From NCBI RefSeq assembly GCF_004212215.1, contig NZ_QVFV01000001.1, positions 1,584,134 to 1,648,133 on the forward strand: a DNA stretch of 64,000 bases, in the 5' to 3' direction. Origin of the DNA: Leptolyngbya iicbica LK (GTDB taxonomy: Bacteria; Cyanobacteriota; Cyanobacteriia; Phormidesmidales; Phormidesmidaceae). A program made the translations under genes and the position numbers. Positions 36,584 through 46,775 of this stretch are shown here, piece after piece; within the stretch, counting starts at the first letter, position 1, and each line of letters opens with the position of its first letter. A model generated the notes under the pieces. That model was not told the DNA's origin. It was given only the letters and a program-made list of their open reading frames with translations, and did no database searches.

Positions 36584-39130
36584 ATGACCCAAGACGAGCT
36601 ACTGCAGATCATTGAGAAAGCTGCCGCCGAAGGGGCGACAAAACTTGACCTCCGCGAGAACCAACTGAGCAGCCTGCCCCCCGAACTCGGCCAACTGCAA
36701 AATTTATCTGCGCTCGACCTCCGCTCGAACCAACTGAGCAGCCTGCCCCCCGAACTCGGCCAACTGCAAAATTTATTAACGCTCGATCTCCGCTCGAACC
36801 CACTGAGCAGCCTGCCCCCCGAACTCGGCCAACTGCAAAATTTATCTGTGCTCTACCTCAGCTCGAACCAACTGAGCAGCCTGCCCCCCGAACTCGGCCA
36901 ACTGCAAAATTTATCTCTGCTCGACCTCCGCGAGAACCCACTGAGCAGCCTGCCCCCCGAACTCGGCCAACTGCAAAATTTATCATGGCTCGACCTCCGC
37001 TCGAACCAACTGAGCAGCCTGCCCCCCGAACTCGGCCAACTGCAAAATTTATTAAGGCTCTACCTCAGCGGTAATCCGCTACCGATTCCGCCCGAAATTC
37101 TAATTCAATCATCTCAGCCGCAGGCCATCTTCGACTTCTACTTCGCCATCCAAGACCCTAGTGAGACTGATCGCCTCTACGAAGCCAAGTTCCTGATTGT
37201 TGGCGAAGGGGGGGCGGGTAAAACCTCCCTGGCTAAAAAGATTCAAGATCCCAATTACAAACTCAATCCTGACGAAGACTCCACCCACGGTATTGACGTG
37301 ATTCAGTGGCGCTTCCCTTTAGACGATGGGCAAGATTTTCGCGTCAATATCTGGGACTTTGGCGGTCAAGAAATCTACCACCAAACCCATCAGTTCTTTC
37401 TCACCGAGCGCTCCCTCTACGCTCTCGTCGCCGACACCCGCAAAGAAAATACCGACTTTCCCTACTGGCTCAATTCCATTGAGCTATTCGGCGGCGACAG
37501 TCCGGTACTCATGATCAAAAACGAGAAGGGCAACCGTCCCTGTAACGTCAACGAAAAACAACTCCGGGGCGACTTCCAGTACATCCAGGAGTTTCTGCCA
37601 ACCAACCTGCAAGACGGTCGCGGTCTCGACGCCATCAAAACCGCCATTCAGTATTACGTCACCCGTCTCGATTTCGTCGGTATGCCTTGGCCCAAGACCT
37701 GGAGCCAGATTCGCGAAGCGCTGGAACAGGACGATCGCGATTTCATGTCCCAGCACGACTACTTTGCCCTCTGCGATCGCAACGGCGTCACCGATCGCAC
37801 CGAAATGCTGCGCATCAGCGATTTTCTGCACCAGCTCGGTATCTGTCTGCACTTTCAAAAAGACCGCGTCCTCAAACACCTCGTCATCCTACGCCCCGAG
37901 TGGGCTACCAACGCCGTCTACGCCATCGTCAAAAACGACACTGTCGCCGCCGCCAAAGGGCTCTTTACCCGCACCGATGCCGAAACCATCTGGGCCGAAG
38001 CCAACTACGCCAACCTCGGGGACGAGCTACTACAGCTGATGGAAAACTTCAACCTCTGTTACCCCATCCCCGGCCTGCCCGACGCCTACATCGCCCCCCA
38101 ACTGCTCGACTTCGAGCCGCCCCCCTACGACTGGGAGGCCACCAACGCCCTCACCCTGCGCTACGAATACGAGTTCATGCCCAAGGGCATTCTCACCCAG
38201 CTCATCGTTCGCCTTTACCGCTGGATTGAGCAGCAACAGCTCGTCTGGCGCAGCGGCGTGGTGCTCACCAACGGTCGCGCCCGCGCCGAAGTCATCGAAA
38301 CCTATCGCCCCTACAAAGGCGAAATCCGCCTCTGCATCTCCGGCCTCCACAGCAAAGAACTGCTCAGCATCGTCGCCAACGAACTCGACCAGATCAACGA
38401 CTCCTTTGAAAAGATCAAGGTCAGCAAAAAAATTCCCTGCAACTGCGAAGATTGCTTGGAGGATCGCGAGCCCCACTACTTTCGCCTGCAAACCCTTGAT
38501 CGCTTCCTTGCCAAAGGCCGCACCGACGTCACCTGCGAAAAAAGCGCCCTAGACGTGCCGATCCGTAGCCTCACCGCCGTCATTCCCACGGGCGAGCTCT
38601 TTGCCGATTTGCGCGATCGCTATGAGCAGGCCGAGCTACTGCCCGGTCTGGAGAAGCAAGCCACCCAAGATAAGTTCGATCGCCTCAAGCAACAACACAC
38701 CGAGTACTATCCAGCCAATCAGTTTTACGATGTCTTTCTCGCCCACAACAGCCAAGACAAGCCCTTTGTGCGGCAGGTGTATCAACAGCTCAAAAAAACG
38801 GGCCTGCAACCTTGGCTCGACGAAGAAGACATTGCCCCCGGCACACTGTTTCAAGACGAGATCCAGAAAATCATCCAACAGACCAAAACCGCTGCCATTT
38901 TCATCGGTCCTACAGGGCTCGGTCCCTGGCAAAACGTAGAACAGCGAGCCTTTATTTCTCAGTGTGTAAGCCGCGAAATTCGAGTCATTCCAGTTCTGCT
39001 ACCCGGTGTTCATGCCATTCCAGAAGAGCTGATTTTCTTACAAGAGTTCGGCTTCGTTTCCTTTGAAACCAATGATGATGAGACGGCAATCGACCGCTTA
39101 CGGTGGGGCATCACCAGAGAAAAATCTTAG
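36584..39130 (+). CDS. LRR-ROCO-TIR protein, candidate immune or signalling STAND-like protein
   Basis: 848 residues. Residues 21-158 are six near-identical 23-residue leucine-rich repeats plus a degenerate seventh. A Roc GTPase domain follows (about 203-365) with P-loop GEGGAGKTS (207-215) and switch II WDFGGQE (257-263). The COR region is about 370-610, then a CNCEDC cluster (619-624). The C-terminal TIR domain (713-848) begins VFLAHNSQDKPF, has WLDEEDIAPG, and a W782-x3-E786 pair where NAD-cleaving TIRs carry the catalytic Glu. ROCO proteins are GTP-regulated dimers; bacterial TIR effectors often deplete NAD. Sensor (LRR), switch (ROCO) and effector (TIR) in one chain suggest self-contained defence, by inference. 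Confidence 0.9.
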   Translation: MTQDELLQIIEKAAAEGATKLDLRENQLSSLPPELGQLQNLSALDLRSNQLSSLPPELGQLQNLLTLDLRSNPLSSLPPELGQLQNLSVLYLSSNQLSSLPPELGQLQNLSLLDLRENPLSSLPPELGQLQNLSWLDLRSNQLSSLPPELGQLQNLLRLYLSGNPLPIPPEILIQSSQPQAIFDFYFAIQDPSETDRLYEAKFLIVGEGGAGKTSLAKKIQDPNYKLNPDEDSTHGIDVIQWRFPLDDGQDFRVNIWDFGGQEIYHQTHQFFLTERSLYALVADTRKENTDFPYWLNSIELFGGDSPVLMIKNEKGNRPCNVNEKQLRGDFQYIQEFLPTNLQDGRGLDAIKTAIQYYVTRLDFVGMPWPKTWSQIREALEQDDRDFMSQHDYFALCDRNGVTDRTEMLRISDFLHQLGICLHFQKDRVLKHLVILRPEWATNAVYAIVKNDTVAAAKGLFTRTDAETIWAEANYANLGDELLQLMENFNLCYPIPGLPDAYIAPQLLDFEPPPYDWEATNALTLRYEYEFMPKGILTQLIVRLYRWIEQQQLVWRSGVVLTNGRARAEVIETYRPYKGEIRLCISGLHSKELLSIVANELDQINDSFEKIKVSKKIPCNCEDCLEDREPHYFRLQTLDRFLAKGRTDVTCEKSALDVPIRSLTAVIPTGELFADLRDRYEQAELLPGLEKQATQDKFDRLKQQHTEYYPANQFYDVFLAHNSQDKPFVRQVYQQLKKTGLQPWLDEEDIAPGTLFQDEIQKIIQQTKTAAIFIGPTGLGPWQNVEQRAFISQCVSREIRVIPVLLPGVHAIPEELIFLQEFGFVSFETNDDETAIDRLRWGITREKS
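36644..37057 (+). repeat. Six tandem 69-base LRR-coding units
   Basis: Six units of exactly 69 bases encode 23-residue leucine-rich repeats. A core of about 44 bases, starting ACTGAGCAGCCTGCCCCCCG, is identical in all six; variation is confined to a few codons at the surface positions around LDLR-S/E-N. This indicates recent duplication or active homogenisation. Confidence 0.93.
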
Positions 39131-39462
39131 AGCCTGGAAGCTTAAACGGCGCGGAGAGATTGAGCAGTCGGGACGTTTAGGGGTGCTCGTGAAGGTGCGA
39201 TCGCGATGACTGCTGTGTAAGCAGCGATCGCAAACCGAGTTCTGCCTCCACTGCGTCCAGCAGGAAGATGGTGAGGAATTGATCGCGTTCATCTTGGTGA
39301 TAATGGGGCAACGGCCCATGACGCGGGCGCGACACTCCAAACGATGAAAACCGGAGATATCCCTGAGGTGCTAGGGGACGGGTCCCTGGGTTCTGACCCT
39401 GGCAGTATTGTCCTTGTTCTCAAAGGGACCCGTCCCCTGACGAGTTTATTTTCGGAGCAAAG
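39131..39462. other. Intergenic region between the LRR-ROCO-TIR gene and mnmG
   Basis: About 330 bases with no convincing gene. It contains HIP1 octamers on the left and the second pair of GGGGAC palindromes (39373-39438), which ends 24 bases before the mnmG stop codon and might also act as a 3'-end structure for both converging genes. Confidence 0.6.
39373..39438. repeat. Paired GGGGAC palindromes (BIME-like), locus 2
   Basis: AGGGGAC-GG-GTCCCT (39373-39387) and, inverted, AGGGAC-CC-GTCCCCT (39424-39438). The arms can also pair with each other into one long hairpin. Same core and same total length (66-67 bases) as locus 1 at 28184-28250, but the sequence between the arms differs. Confidence 0.7.
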
Positions 39463-41394
39463 TTAGGGAGCGATCGCTACTTGCCCCTCACTCATCCCCT
39501 GCCGCCGCGCTTGAATTTCCAGATATACCAACAGGGCATTGATATCAGCCGGGTTGACGCCGCCAATGCGGGAAGCTTGGCCAACGGTCAGGGGCCGCAC
39601 TTTGCTGAGTCGTTCCCGCGCTTCTTTCGAGAGGGTATCGATGGTGTGATAGTCCAACGCTTCCGGCAGTTTGCGGTTGGCGTTTTTGCTCACCTGCTCG
39701 ATTTGTGCCTGCTGGCGGTGAATGTAGCCGGAATATTTGATGTCGATTTCCGCGCCTTCTTTTTCCTCACGAGCCAGGTCAGCGCGACCCAGGCCGTAGC
39801 TTTCCAACTGGGGATAGTGGAAGCCGGGGCGACGCAGCAAATCCGCCAGGGTAATGGAACCTTTGATGCGTTGGCCGGTGTCGGCGGCGATGCGTTGACC
39901 GATGTCGTCGTGCTCCTTGACGCGCTCTTTCGCGAGGCGAGCTTTTTCGGCCTGAATGTTGGCCTGCTTGCTTTGGAAGAGTTGCCAGCGGCGATCGCCA
40001 ATCAGCCCAATCTCGCGGCCTAGGGGCGTCAGGCGCTGATCGGCATTGTCCGATCGCAGCAATAACCGATACTCCGATCGCGACGTGAGCATCCGATACG
40101 GTTCCCGCAGTTCCTTCGTGCAGAGGTCATCGAGCAGGGTGCCGATGTAGCTCCCCTCTCGCGGCAAGACGATCATCTCCTGACCGTTCACCAGCCGAGC
40201 CGCGTTGATGCCTGCGACGATGCCCTGGGCGGCGGCCTCTTCGTAGCCCGTCGTGCCGTTGATTTGTCCAGCGCAGAACAAGCCCTCGACCCGCTTGGTC
40301 ATCATGGTGGGATAACACTGGGTGGCGGGCAAATAGTCATATTCCACCGCATAGGCGGGGCGTAGCATGGCGCAATGTTCCAATCCGGGCAGACTGCGTA
40401 GCATCGCCAGTTGCAGCTTTTCGGGCAGTCCCGTGGAAAAGCCCTGCACATAGATTTCAGGAATGTCGCGCCCTTCCGGTTCCAGAAAAATCTGGTGACT
40501 AGCTTTATCAGCAAAGCGGACGATTTTGTCTTCGATGCTGGGGCAATAGCGCGGCCCTTTGGCATCGACCCAACCGCCATACACCGGGGAAAGATGCAGA
40601 TTTTCGCGAATCAGTCGGTGGGTCTCTGCCGTAGTGCGGGTGAGGTGGCAAGGCATCTGCTCGCGCTCGACCCACACGTCGGGGTCAAAGCTAAACCAGC
40701 GCACGTCTTCGTCGCCGGGTTGGGGTTCCAGCACGTCAAAGTTGATGGAGCGGCGATCGACGCGGGCGGGGGTGCCTGTTTTCAGGCGATCGGTTTCAAA
40801 TCCGAGTTGGTTCAGTGTCTCGGTCAGGCCCGTGGCCGCAAATTCACCCGCTCGGCCCGCTGGCATGGACTTGTTGCCAATCCAAATAATGCCGCCGAGA
40901 AAAGTGCCCGTGGTGAGAATCACGGCGCGACATTTGAACGCCACACCAAAGTAAGTCTCCACGCCGATCACTTCGTCGTTGTCGCCCAGCACCAAATCCG
41001 TCACCATCCCTTCGCGAATGGTGAGGTTGTCCTGATTTTCGACAATGCCTTTCATCACGGCGGCGTATTCGCGCTTGTCGGTTTGGGCCCGTAGCGCCCA
41101 CACGGCGGGGCCACGGGAGTTGTTGAGAATGCGCTTTTGCAGATAGGTGCGATCGGTCATTTTGCCGATCTCGCCGCCGAGGGCATCCACCTCGTGGGCC
41201 AGTTGCGACTTGGCGGGGCCGCCCACCGCTGGATTACAGGGCTGCCACGCAATTTTGTCGAGGTTCAAAGTGATGAGCAAGGTGCGACAGCCCAGCCGAG
41301 CCGAAGCAAGGGCCGCCTCACAACCGGAATGCCCGCCCCCCACTACGACGACATCGTATTCATCTAAAAAGTCAACGGAACTGGGAGCCACCAT
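39463..41394 (-). CDS. mnmG: tRNA uridine-5-carboxymethylaminomethyl modification enzyme MnmG
   Basis: FAD-dependent partner of MnmE that modifies U34 of certain tRNAs. 643 residues, normal length. The N-terminal dinucleotide-binding motif [21 protein letters not shown] is followed by the signature [22 protein letters not shown]. The second signature [21 protein letters not shown] lies in the middle, and the helical MnmE/tRNA-binding C-terminal domain is complete ([20 protein letters not shown]). Convergent with the LRR-ROCO-TIR gene. Confidence 0.96.
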   Translation of the reverse strand: MVAPSSVDFLDEYDVVVVGGGHSGCEAALASARLGCRTLLITLNLDKIAWQPCNPAVGGPAKSQLAHEVDALGGEIGKMTDRTYLQKRILNNSRGPAVWALRAQTDKREYAAVMKGIVENQDNLTIREGMVTDLVLGDNDEVIGVETYFGVAFKCRAVILTTGTFLGGIIWIGNKSMPAGRAGEFAATGLTETLNQLGFETDRLKTGTPARVDRRSINFDVLEPQPGDEDVRWFSFDPDVWVEREQMPCHLTRTTAETHRLIRENLHLSPVYGGWVDAKGPRYCPSIEDKIVRFADKASHQIFLEPEGRDIPEIYVQGFSTGLPEKLQLAMLRSLPGLEHCAMLRPAYAVEYDYLPATQCYPTMMTKRVEGLFCAGQINGTTGYEEAAAQGIVAGINAARLVNGQEMIVLPREGSYIGTLLDDLCTKELREPYRMLTSRSEYRLLLRSDNADQRLTPLGREIGLIGDRRWQLFQSKQANIQAEKARLAKERVKEHDDIGQRIAADTGQRIKGSITLADLLRRPGFHYPQLESYGLGRADLAREEKEGAEIDIKYSGYIHRQQAQIEQVSKNANRKLPEALDYHTIDTLSKEARERLSKVRPLTVGQASRIGGVNPADINALLVYLEIQARRQGMSEGQVAIAP

Positions 41395-41672
41395 TTACCT
41401 GTTCAAAATTATTTGCGTCTGGCCAGCAGTCAATGCTGTCGGGATCTAAATTTTAACGGCTCTGGTTCAAAAGTCAGAAATTGACCAACAGCGCTGGCTG
41501 CCAGGCAGTCCACCCGATTCAAGCCACCCCCACGACCCGCGCCATCGCTCCGCCCACACATCGATCGATTGCGGATCCATCACAAGGCGAGTATATTACT
41601 ACTTAGTTGTATCGATATTTAACTTGTTAGTTTGTTAAGCCAGGTGCGGCTGATTGTCACCAAGGGGAGAAC

Positions 41673-42461
41673 ATGACACTGGTATTGGGATATTTGCTGG
41701 CGATCGCCATTGGGCTGAGTTTGGGACTGATTGGTGGCGGGGGCTCGGTATTGGCGGTGCCCATCATGGTTTATGTGTTGGGGGTGCCAGCCAAGTCGGC
41801 GATCGCGATGAGCATGTTTGTCGTCGGCTGCGTCAGCCTGTTGGGCGTGATTCCCCACTGGCAGCGGGGCAATGTCAACTTCAAGACCTTCATGATCTTT
41901 ACCCCAGCCGCGATGATGGGGACCTTTTTGGGCGCCAAGATTGCCGGGCTGCCCTGGGTCAGCGACACCTTTCAACTCGTCGCATTTGGCATCGTCATGG
42001 TGGTCACCAGCTTGTTTATGATTCGCAAAAGTGGTGCGAAACCCCGGCCCAGTAGCGTCGGGGCCATGGCCCGACACGAACCACATCAGCATCACGGCCT
42101 CTTGCCAACATGGTTACTCATTCCCTTAGAAGGCATCGTGGTGGGCATTGTCACCGGATTTGTCGGGGTCGGGGGCGGCTTTCTGATTATTCCGGCGTTG
42201 GTGCTGCTAGGCGGCATTCCCATGAAAGAGGCCGTCGGCACCTCGCTGCTGATCATTGCGTTTAAATCAGCAATCGGCTTTGTGGAATACCTCAACTACG
42301 TCACGTTAGATTGGCAACTCATGCTGACCTTTACGCTGGCAGCGAGCATCGGCATGGGGGCTGGCGTTTACCTCTCCCGCAGTATCGATGGGCGGCATTT
42401 GCAAAAAGGATTCGGCTACTTTGTCTTGGCCGTCGCCGTCTTCGTCTTACTAAAGCGCTAA
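41673..42461 (+). CDS. TauE/SafE-family sulfite/anion exporter
   Basis: 262 residues with about eight membrane segments in two homologous halves. Each half opens with the family glycine motif ([15 protein letters not shown] at 19-33; [20 protein letters not shown] in the second half). The central loop is His-rich ([10 protein letters not shown]), which might sense or bind metal. Members export sulfite, sulfonates or related anions and are often linked to persulfide metabolism. A persulfide dioxygenase-rhodanese gene is in this window but 13 kb away. A MITE copy follows the gene. Confidence 0.85.
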   Translation: MTLVLGYLLAIAIGLSLGLIGGGGSVLAVPIMVYVLGVPAKSAIAMSMFVVGCVSLLGVIPHWQRGNVNFKTFMIFTPAAMMGTFLGAKIAGLPWVSDTFQLVAFGIVMVVTSLFMIRKSGAKPRPSSVGAMARHEPHQHHGLLPTWLLIPLEGIVVGIVTGFVGVGGGFLIIPALVLLGGIPMKEAVGTSLLIIAFKSAIGFVEYLNYVTLDWQLMLTFTLAASIGMGAGVYLSRSIDGRHLQKGFGYFVLAVAVFVLLKR

Positions 42462-42493
42462 ACCCACAATTGACCTGAACCCAATGGTGAGTC

Positions 42494-42598
42494 TTAGAAA
42501 TCAGGATTTTATAAAGCCCAAGTTTTTTCGGCAGCATTTTGCCTGCGCTTGAACAGCCGAGACGGCTGTTCACACTTAATTAAGTTCCCATTCCTTAA
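42494..42598 (+). repeat. MITE-like element, copy 2
   Basis: About 105 bases beginning TTAGAAATCAGGATTTTATA and ending CCATTCCTTAAC. It has the same internal palindrome GAACAGCCG-AGA-CGGCTGTTC as copies 1 and 3. The other hairpin is degraded. It begins 33 bases after the TauE/SafE gene stop. Confidence 0.85.
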
Positions 42599-42760
42599 CC
42601 GCGTTAGCGCGAGGGGTGATTGAGAGAAGAATTAATACACGGCTGCATCGCCTTTGCTGGGCCCTGGGCATTACTAAGCATAGTTATCTGTGCGTAGTTA
42701 TCTGTAAAAGCGCGATCGCACTTCTTATGCACAGGAACTGCGATCGCTAACACTGGGAGG

Positions 42761-45700
42761 GTGCGCGTGGCTGAGATTAACCCCTGTCAGGCGAGCGGCT
42801 TATCGGCGGATGCACGTCACCCTTGCGATCGCGCTTTAGATGCTTGCCAAGCCTGGGATCACCTGGTTAATGCCGTCGCCCTGCGGATTCGGCGATCGCT
42901 CGACCTGGCAGAGATCTTGCAATCGACAACGGACGAGATTCAGCCATTGCTAGGGTGCGATCGTGTCGTTATTTATCGGTTTGCCCCAGATTGGAGCGGG
43001 CAAGTGGTCACCGAAACCGTCGCCCATCCACAATGGAGCATTCTCGATCGCGTCATCCACGATCCGTGCTTTCAAGCGAGTTGGCTCAAACCTTATCAAG
43101 ACAACCGCTACTTTGCCCTGAACGATATCACCCAGGCTGACATCACTCCCTGTCATGCCGAGTTTTTGGCCAGCTTTCACGTCAAAGCCAATTTAATCAT
43201 CCCCATCTTAGAAACCGACACCCTCTGGGGCTTGCTCATTGCCCACCACTGCCAGGGAGCCCGACTTTGGCAAGCAGCTGAAATTGAAGGACTGCAACTG
43301 CTCGCGGTGCAGGTCGGCATTGCCATTCATCAGGCGAGGTTGATGGCGGAATTGCAAGCCGCCAAAACTCAGCTCGAAAGCACCGTGGCGGCTCGCACCA
43401 GTGCCCTAGCTCAGAGTCGCGATCGCCTGCGCGACGAAATGCAGCGTTGCCAACAACTCGTCACCATCGTGGCCTCTTCGCACGATGCCATTCTCAGTAC
43501 TGATCTCAACGGCATCGTCACCAGTTGGAACCAGGGTGCCGAAGCTCTGTTTGGTTACACCGCCGCCGAGATCATCGGTCAATCGTTGATGACGGTGATT
43601 CCCGAGGCTTTGCAGGCCGAAGAAACCCAGATGTTGGAGCACGTGCATCAGGGGCAACCGATTACCAGCTACGAAACCCAGCGGTGTCGCCGAGACGGTC
43701 AACTGATCGACGTGGCGATTACCATTTCGCCCTTGCGAGATGAAGACGGCAACCTCACTGGCGTATCGCGGATTCCCCGTGATATCTCAAGGCGCAAGCA
43801 AGAAGAACGGCAGCGACAAGCCGCTGAGGCCAATCTCGCCGAAAGCGAGCAGCGACTGCAACTGGCCCTCGAAGCCTCGGGCGATGGCCTCTGGGACTGG
43901 AATATCACGACCGGAGAATTATTTTTGAGCGATCGCTGGGGGGCCATGCTGGGCTTTGCCCCCGGCGAGTTAACCCCTAACGTCACCACCTGGGAGGAGT
44001 TGATTCATCCCGATGATCGGCCCTGGGTAGAAGAACGATTGCAGGCTCACTTAGCCGATCCGACCGTGCCTTACCAATTTGACTATCGCCTGCAAACTCA
44101 AACAGGGGACTGGAAATGGATCGCTAACTACGGCAAGGTCGTCACTTGGGATGCCGCTGGTCACCCCATGCGCATGGCCGGCACCCACCGCGACATTAGC
44201 GATCGCAAACAATATGAAACCCAAATTAAACAGAGCGAAGCCACCAAGCAAGCCTTGATCCAAAGCATTCCCGACCTCCTGGTCCAGATTCGTCAAGACG
44301 GCTTATATCTGGACGTGCTGAACCGTGACAGCACGAATGTTGACATCTTTGCCTACGACAGTAATCGCGCCGGAGCCCATGTCACTGAAGCGTTACCGCC
44401 CGATTTGGCCCAGCAGCGGTTGGCCTATGTGCAGCAGGTGATTGCCACCCAACAGCCCGTGACGTATGAATATCAGATCGAGGTTGAGGGCACGATCCAT
44501 GACGAAGAGGCGCGGTTGATTCCACTGGATGACATTAGCGTCTTGGCCGTCATTCGCGACATTAGCGATCGCAAACGCATTGAAGCGCAACTCCGGCAGA
44601 GCGAGGCGACGAAACAAGCGCTGATTCAGGCCATTCCCGACTTTTTGGTACGCATGCGGCAGGATGGCGTCCAATTAGAGGTGATCAACGTTGGCAACGT
44701 TTACTGCCTGCATCCTGCTCCAGCACCAATTCAACGTCACAACGTGCTGGATATTATGCCTGCTGACATCAGTCAGGAGCGCATTCAACTCGCGCAACGG
44801 GCGATCGCGACGGGGCAGACGCAAGTCCAAGAATATGCCTTTACTCACGATGGACGCACCATCTACGAAGAAGCCCGCATCTCACCGATGACCGACGATG
44901 AAGTGCTGGTGATGGTGCGCGATATCAGCGATCGCAAGCAAGCCGAGCACGACTCCCAAGCCAACAAAGAACAACTAGAACTAGTCCTGAAAGCCTCGTC
45001 TGAGGGCTTTTGGGATTGGAACTTGCTGACCAACGACATTTATTTTTCGCCCCGGTGGAAAAGCATGTTCGGCTATGCCGACCACGAACTCGAAAACACC
45101 TTCGAGATGTGGGAATCGCTGATTTTTGAAGAAGATCGAGCCACCGTGCTACAACTAGTCGAAGACTACAACAGCGGCAAAATTGACACCTTTGCCACGA
45201 TCCAACGCTTCCACCACAAAAACGGCTCCACCGTTTCCGTCCTCTCGCGGGCCATTCATCTCAAAAACGATACGGGCCAAGTCATTCGCATGGTAGGCAG
45301 CCACCTCGACCTCACCCAAACCATGCACATGCAAGAGGCGTTGCGCAATTCGGAAATGCAGCTCAGCAGCATCTTAGATAGTTCATTAGACGGCATTATG
45401 GCGTTTCGCTCCATCCGCGATGCGCAGGGACACATCATCGATTTTGAGTGGCTGCTGAGCAATCCCACCGCTTGCCAAATCGTCAACAAATCAGTCAACG
45501 AGCTCATTGGGCACCACCTGCTAGACGTGCTCCCTGGCAACCGCACCGACGGACTATTCGATTTATATATCCAAGTGGTCGAAACGGGAAACCCCATACA
45601 ACGGCAGTTTCACTATGCCCACGACGGCATTGACACCTGGTTTGAAAATGTGGCGGTGAAGCTCGGCGATGGCTTTGCCGTCACATTTCGCGACATCTCC

Positions 45701-46774
45701 AATATCAAACAGTCGGAGCAAGCCCTGCAACAAGCCAACCAAACCCTGGCGACCCATCTCGATGATCTCCGCCAACGCAACCAAGAAATGCTCTTGCTCA
45801 GCGAGACGAGCGATTTCTTGCAGGCTTGCCGCACGTTAGAAGAGGCTTGTTCCGTCATCACGACCTTAGTCGAGCCCCTCTTTCCTGATTGCTCCGGGAG
45901 TTTTCACATCACCTGTGCCTCGCGCAATCGGATTGAAGCCGTGGCCCAATGGGGCGATCGCGGCTCGTCTAAACCCGAATTTCAACCCCATGATTGCTGG
46001 GCCTTGCGGCGGGGTAAGTGGCACCAAACCACCCCCGAATCGTACGGGCTGCGGTGTCGGCATATGACGACCACCAACCCGCAGTTGACGACCCTTTGCA
46101 TTCCCATGATTGCCCAGGGCGAAACCCTCGGCATGTTTCACCTCAACAGCGAAGATAGTCAGTTACAGAGTGAGTCAAAGCGGCAATTGGCCCGCACGGT
46201 GGCCGAGCAAGTTGGGCTCGCGATCGCCAACCTGCACCTCCGCGAAACCCTGCATAATCAGAGTATTCGCGACAGTCTCACCGGCCTGTTTAATCGCCGA
46301 TATCTAGAAGAGTCGCTGCAAAAAGAGATCGCCCGAGCCCAACGCCACCAAACCTCTGTCGCGGTGGTCATGGTCGATGTCGATCACTTCAAAGCCGTCA
46401 ACGATACCTACGGCCATGATGTGGGCGACATTGCGCTACAGGCCATTGCCCAAGTGCTCAAAACCGCGATTCGGAGCTCTGACACTGCCTGCCGCTATGG
46501 GGGTGAAGAGATGACGCTGGTATTTCCTGACACGCCGCTGGATGAAGCGATCGCCCTCGCCGAAGAACTCCGACTGAGTATCCAACACCTCGTTATCAAA
46601 GAAAAGAGTCAACAACTCTGCGACCTCTCGGCCTCGTTTGGCGTGGCGGTATTTCCGCAACACGGCATCCTCGTCCCAGACTTAGTTCGAGCAGCCGATG
46701 CGGCCCTTTACCGAGCCAAAACCATGGGCCGCAATCAGGTGGTTGCCGCAGGCTTCAACGCCCAGGAGAAGTAG
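42761..46774 (+). CDS. Cyanobacteriochrome-type diguanylate cyclase (GAF-PASx6-GAF-GGDEF)
   Basis: 1337 residues from GTG 42761; a GTG two codons on, better spaced from GGGAGG, is equally possible. The first GAF (about 32-195) is a bilin-binding cyanobacteriochrome domain of the DXCF class: DPCF (101-104) with Cys103, and Cys131-His132 in PCHAEFL, 28 residues apart. Six PAS units follow (about 230-345, 363-485, 490-605, 612-725, 735-855, 865-985), then a GAF (1015-1160). The GGDEF domain (1168-1330) has GGEEM (1247-1251) and an inhibitory-site RSSD (1238-1241). A light-regulated c-di-GMP synthase; no membrane segment. No EAL domain. Confidence 0.9.
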   Translation: MRVAEINPCQASGLSADARHPCDRALDACQAWDHLVNAVALRIRRSLDLAEILQSTTDEIQPLLGCDRVVIYRFAPDWSGQVVTETVAHPQWSILDRVIHDPCFQASWLKPYQDNRYFALNDITQADITPCHAEFLASFHVKANLIIPILETDTLWGLLIAHHCQGARLWQAAEIEGLQLLAVQVGIAIHQARLMAELQAAKTQLESTVAARTSALAQSRDRLRDEMQRCQQLVTIVASSHDAILSTDLNGIVTSWNQGAEALFGYTAAEIIGQSLMTVIPEALQAEETQMLEHVHQGQPITSYETQRCRRDGQLIDVAITISPLRDEDGNLTGVSRIPRDISRRKQEERQRQAAEANLAESEQRLQLALEASGDGLWDWNITTGELFLSDRWGAMLGFAPGELTPNVTTWEELIHPDDRPWVEERLQAHLADPTVPYQFDYRLQTQTGDWKWIANYGKVVTWDAAGHPMRMAGTHRDISDRKQYETQIKQSEATKQALIQSIPDLLVQIRQDGLYLDVLNRDSTNVDIFAYDSNRAGAHVTEALPPDLAQQRLAYVQQVIATQQPVTYEYQIEVEGTIHDEEARLIPLDDISVLAVIRDISDRKRIEAQLRQSEATKQALIQAIPDFLVRMRQDGVQLEVINVGNVYCLHPAPAPIQRHNVLDIMPADISQERIQLAQRAIATGQTQVQEYAFTHDGRTIYEEARISPMTDDEVLVMVRDISDRKQAEHDSQANKEQLELVLKASSEGFWDWNLLTNDIYFSPRWKSMFGYADHELENTFEMWESLIFEEDRATVLQLVEDYNSGKIDTFATIQRFHHKNGSTVSVLSRAIHLKNDTGQVIRMVGSHLDLTQTMHMQEALRNSEMQLSSILDSSLDGIMAFRSIRDAQGHIIDFEWLLSNPTACQIVNKSVNELIGHHLLDVLPGNRTDGLFDLYIQVVETGNPIQRQFHYAHDGIDTWFENVAVKLGDGFAVTFRDISNIKQSEQALQQANQTLATHLDDLRQRNQEMLLLSETSDFLQACRTLEEACSVITTLVEPLFPDCSGSFHITCASRNRIEAVAQWGDRGSSKPEFQPHDCWALRRGKWHQTTPESYGLRCRHMTTTNPQLTTLCIPMIAQGETLGMFHLNSEDSQLQSESKRQLARTVAEQVGLAIANLHLRETLHNQSIRDSLTGLFNRRYLEESLQKEIARAQRHQTSVAVVMVDVDHFKAVNDTYGHDVGDIALQAIAQVLKTAIRSSDTACRYGGEEMTLVFPDTPLDEAIALAEELRLSIQHLVIKEKSQQLCDLSASFGVAVFPQHGILVPDLVRAADAALYRAKTMGRNQVVAAGFNAQEK

Positions 46775-46775
46775 T

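Noticed and set aside
39098-39340. Minus-strand open frame after the LRR-ROCO-TIR gene
   Set aside because: It overlaps the 3' end of that gene, has unbalanced Cys/Arg/Ser composition and no recognisable start or family.
41590-41640. Shared operator upstream of the TauE/SafE gene and the persulfide dioxygenase gene (near 56130)
   Set aside because: Both contain an ACTA...TAGT dyad and a TACTACT stretch (in opposite orientation), but spacing differs and such short AT-rich dyads are expected by chance. No regulator gene is nearby.
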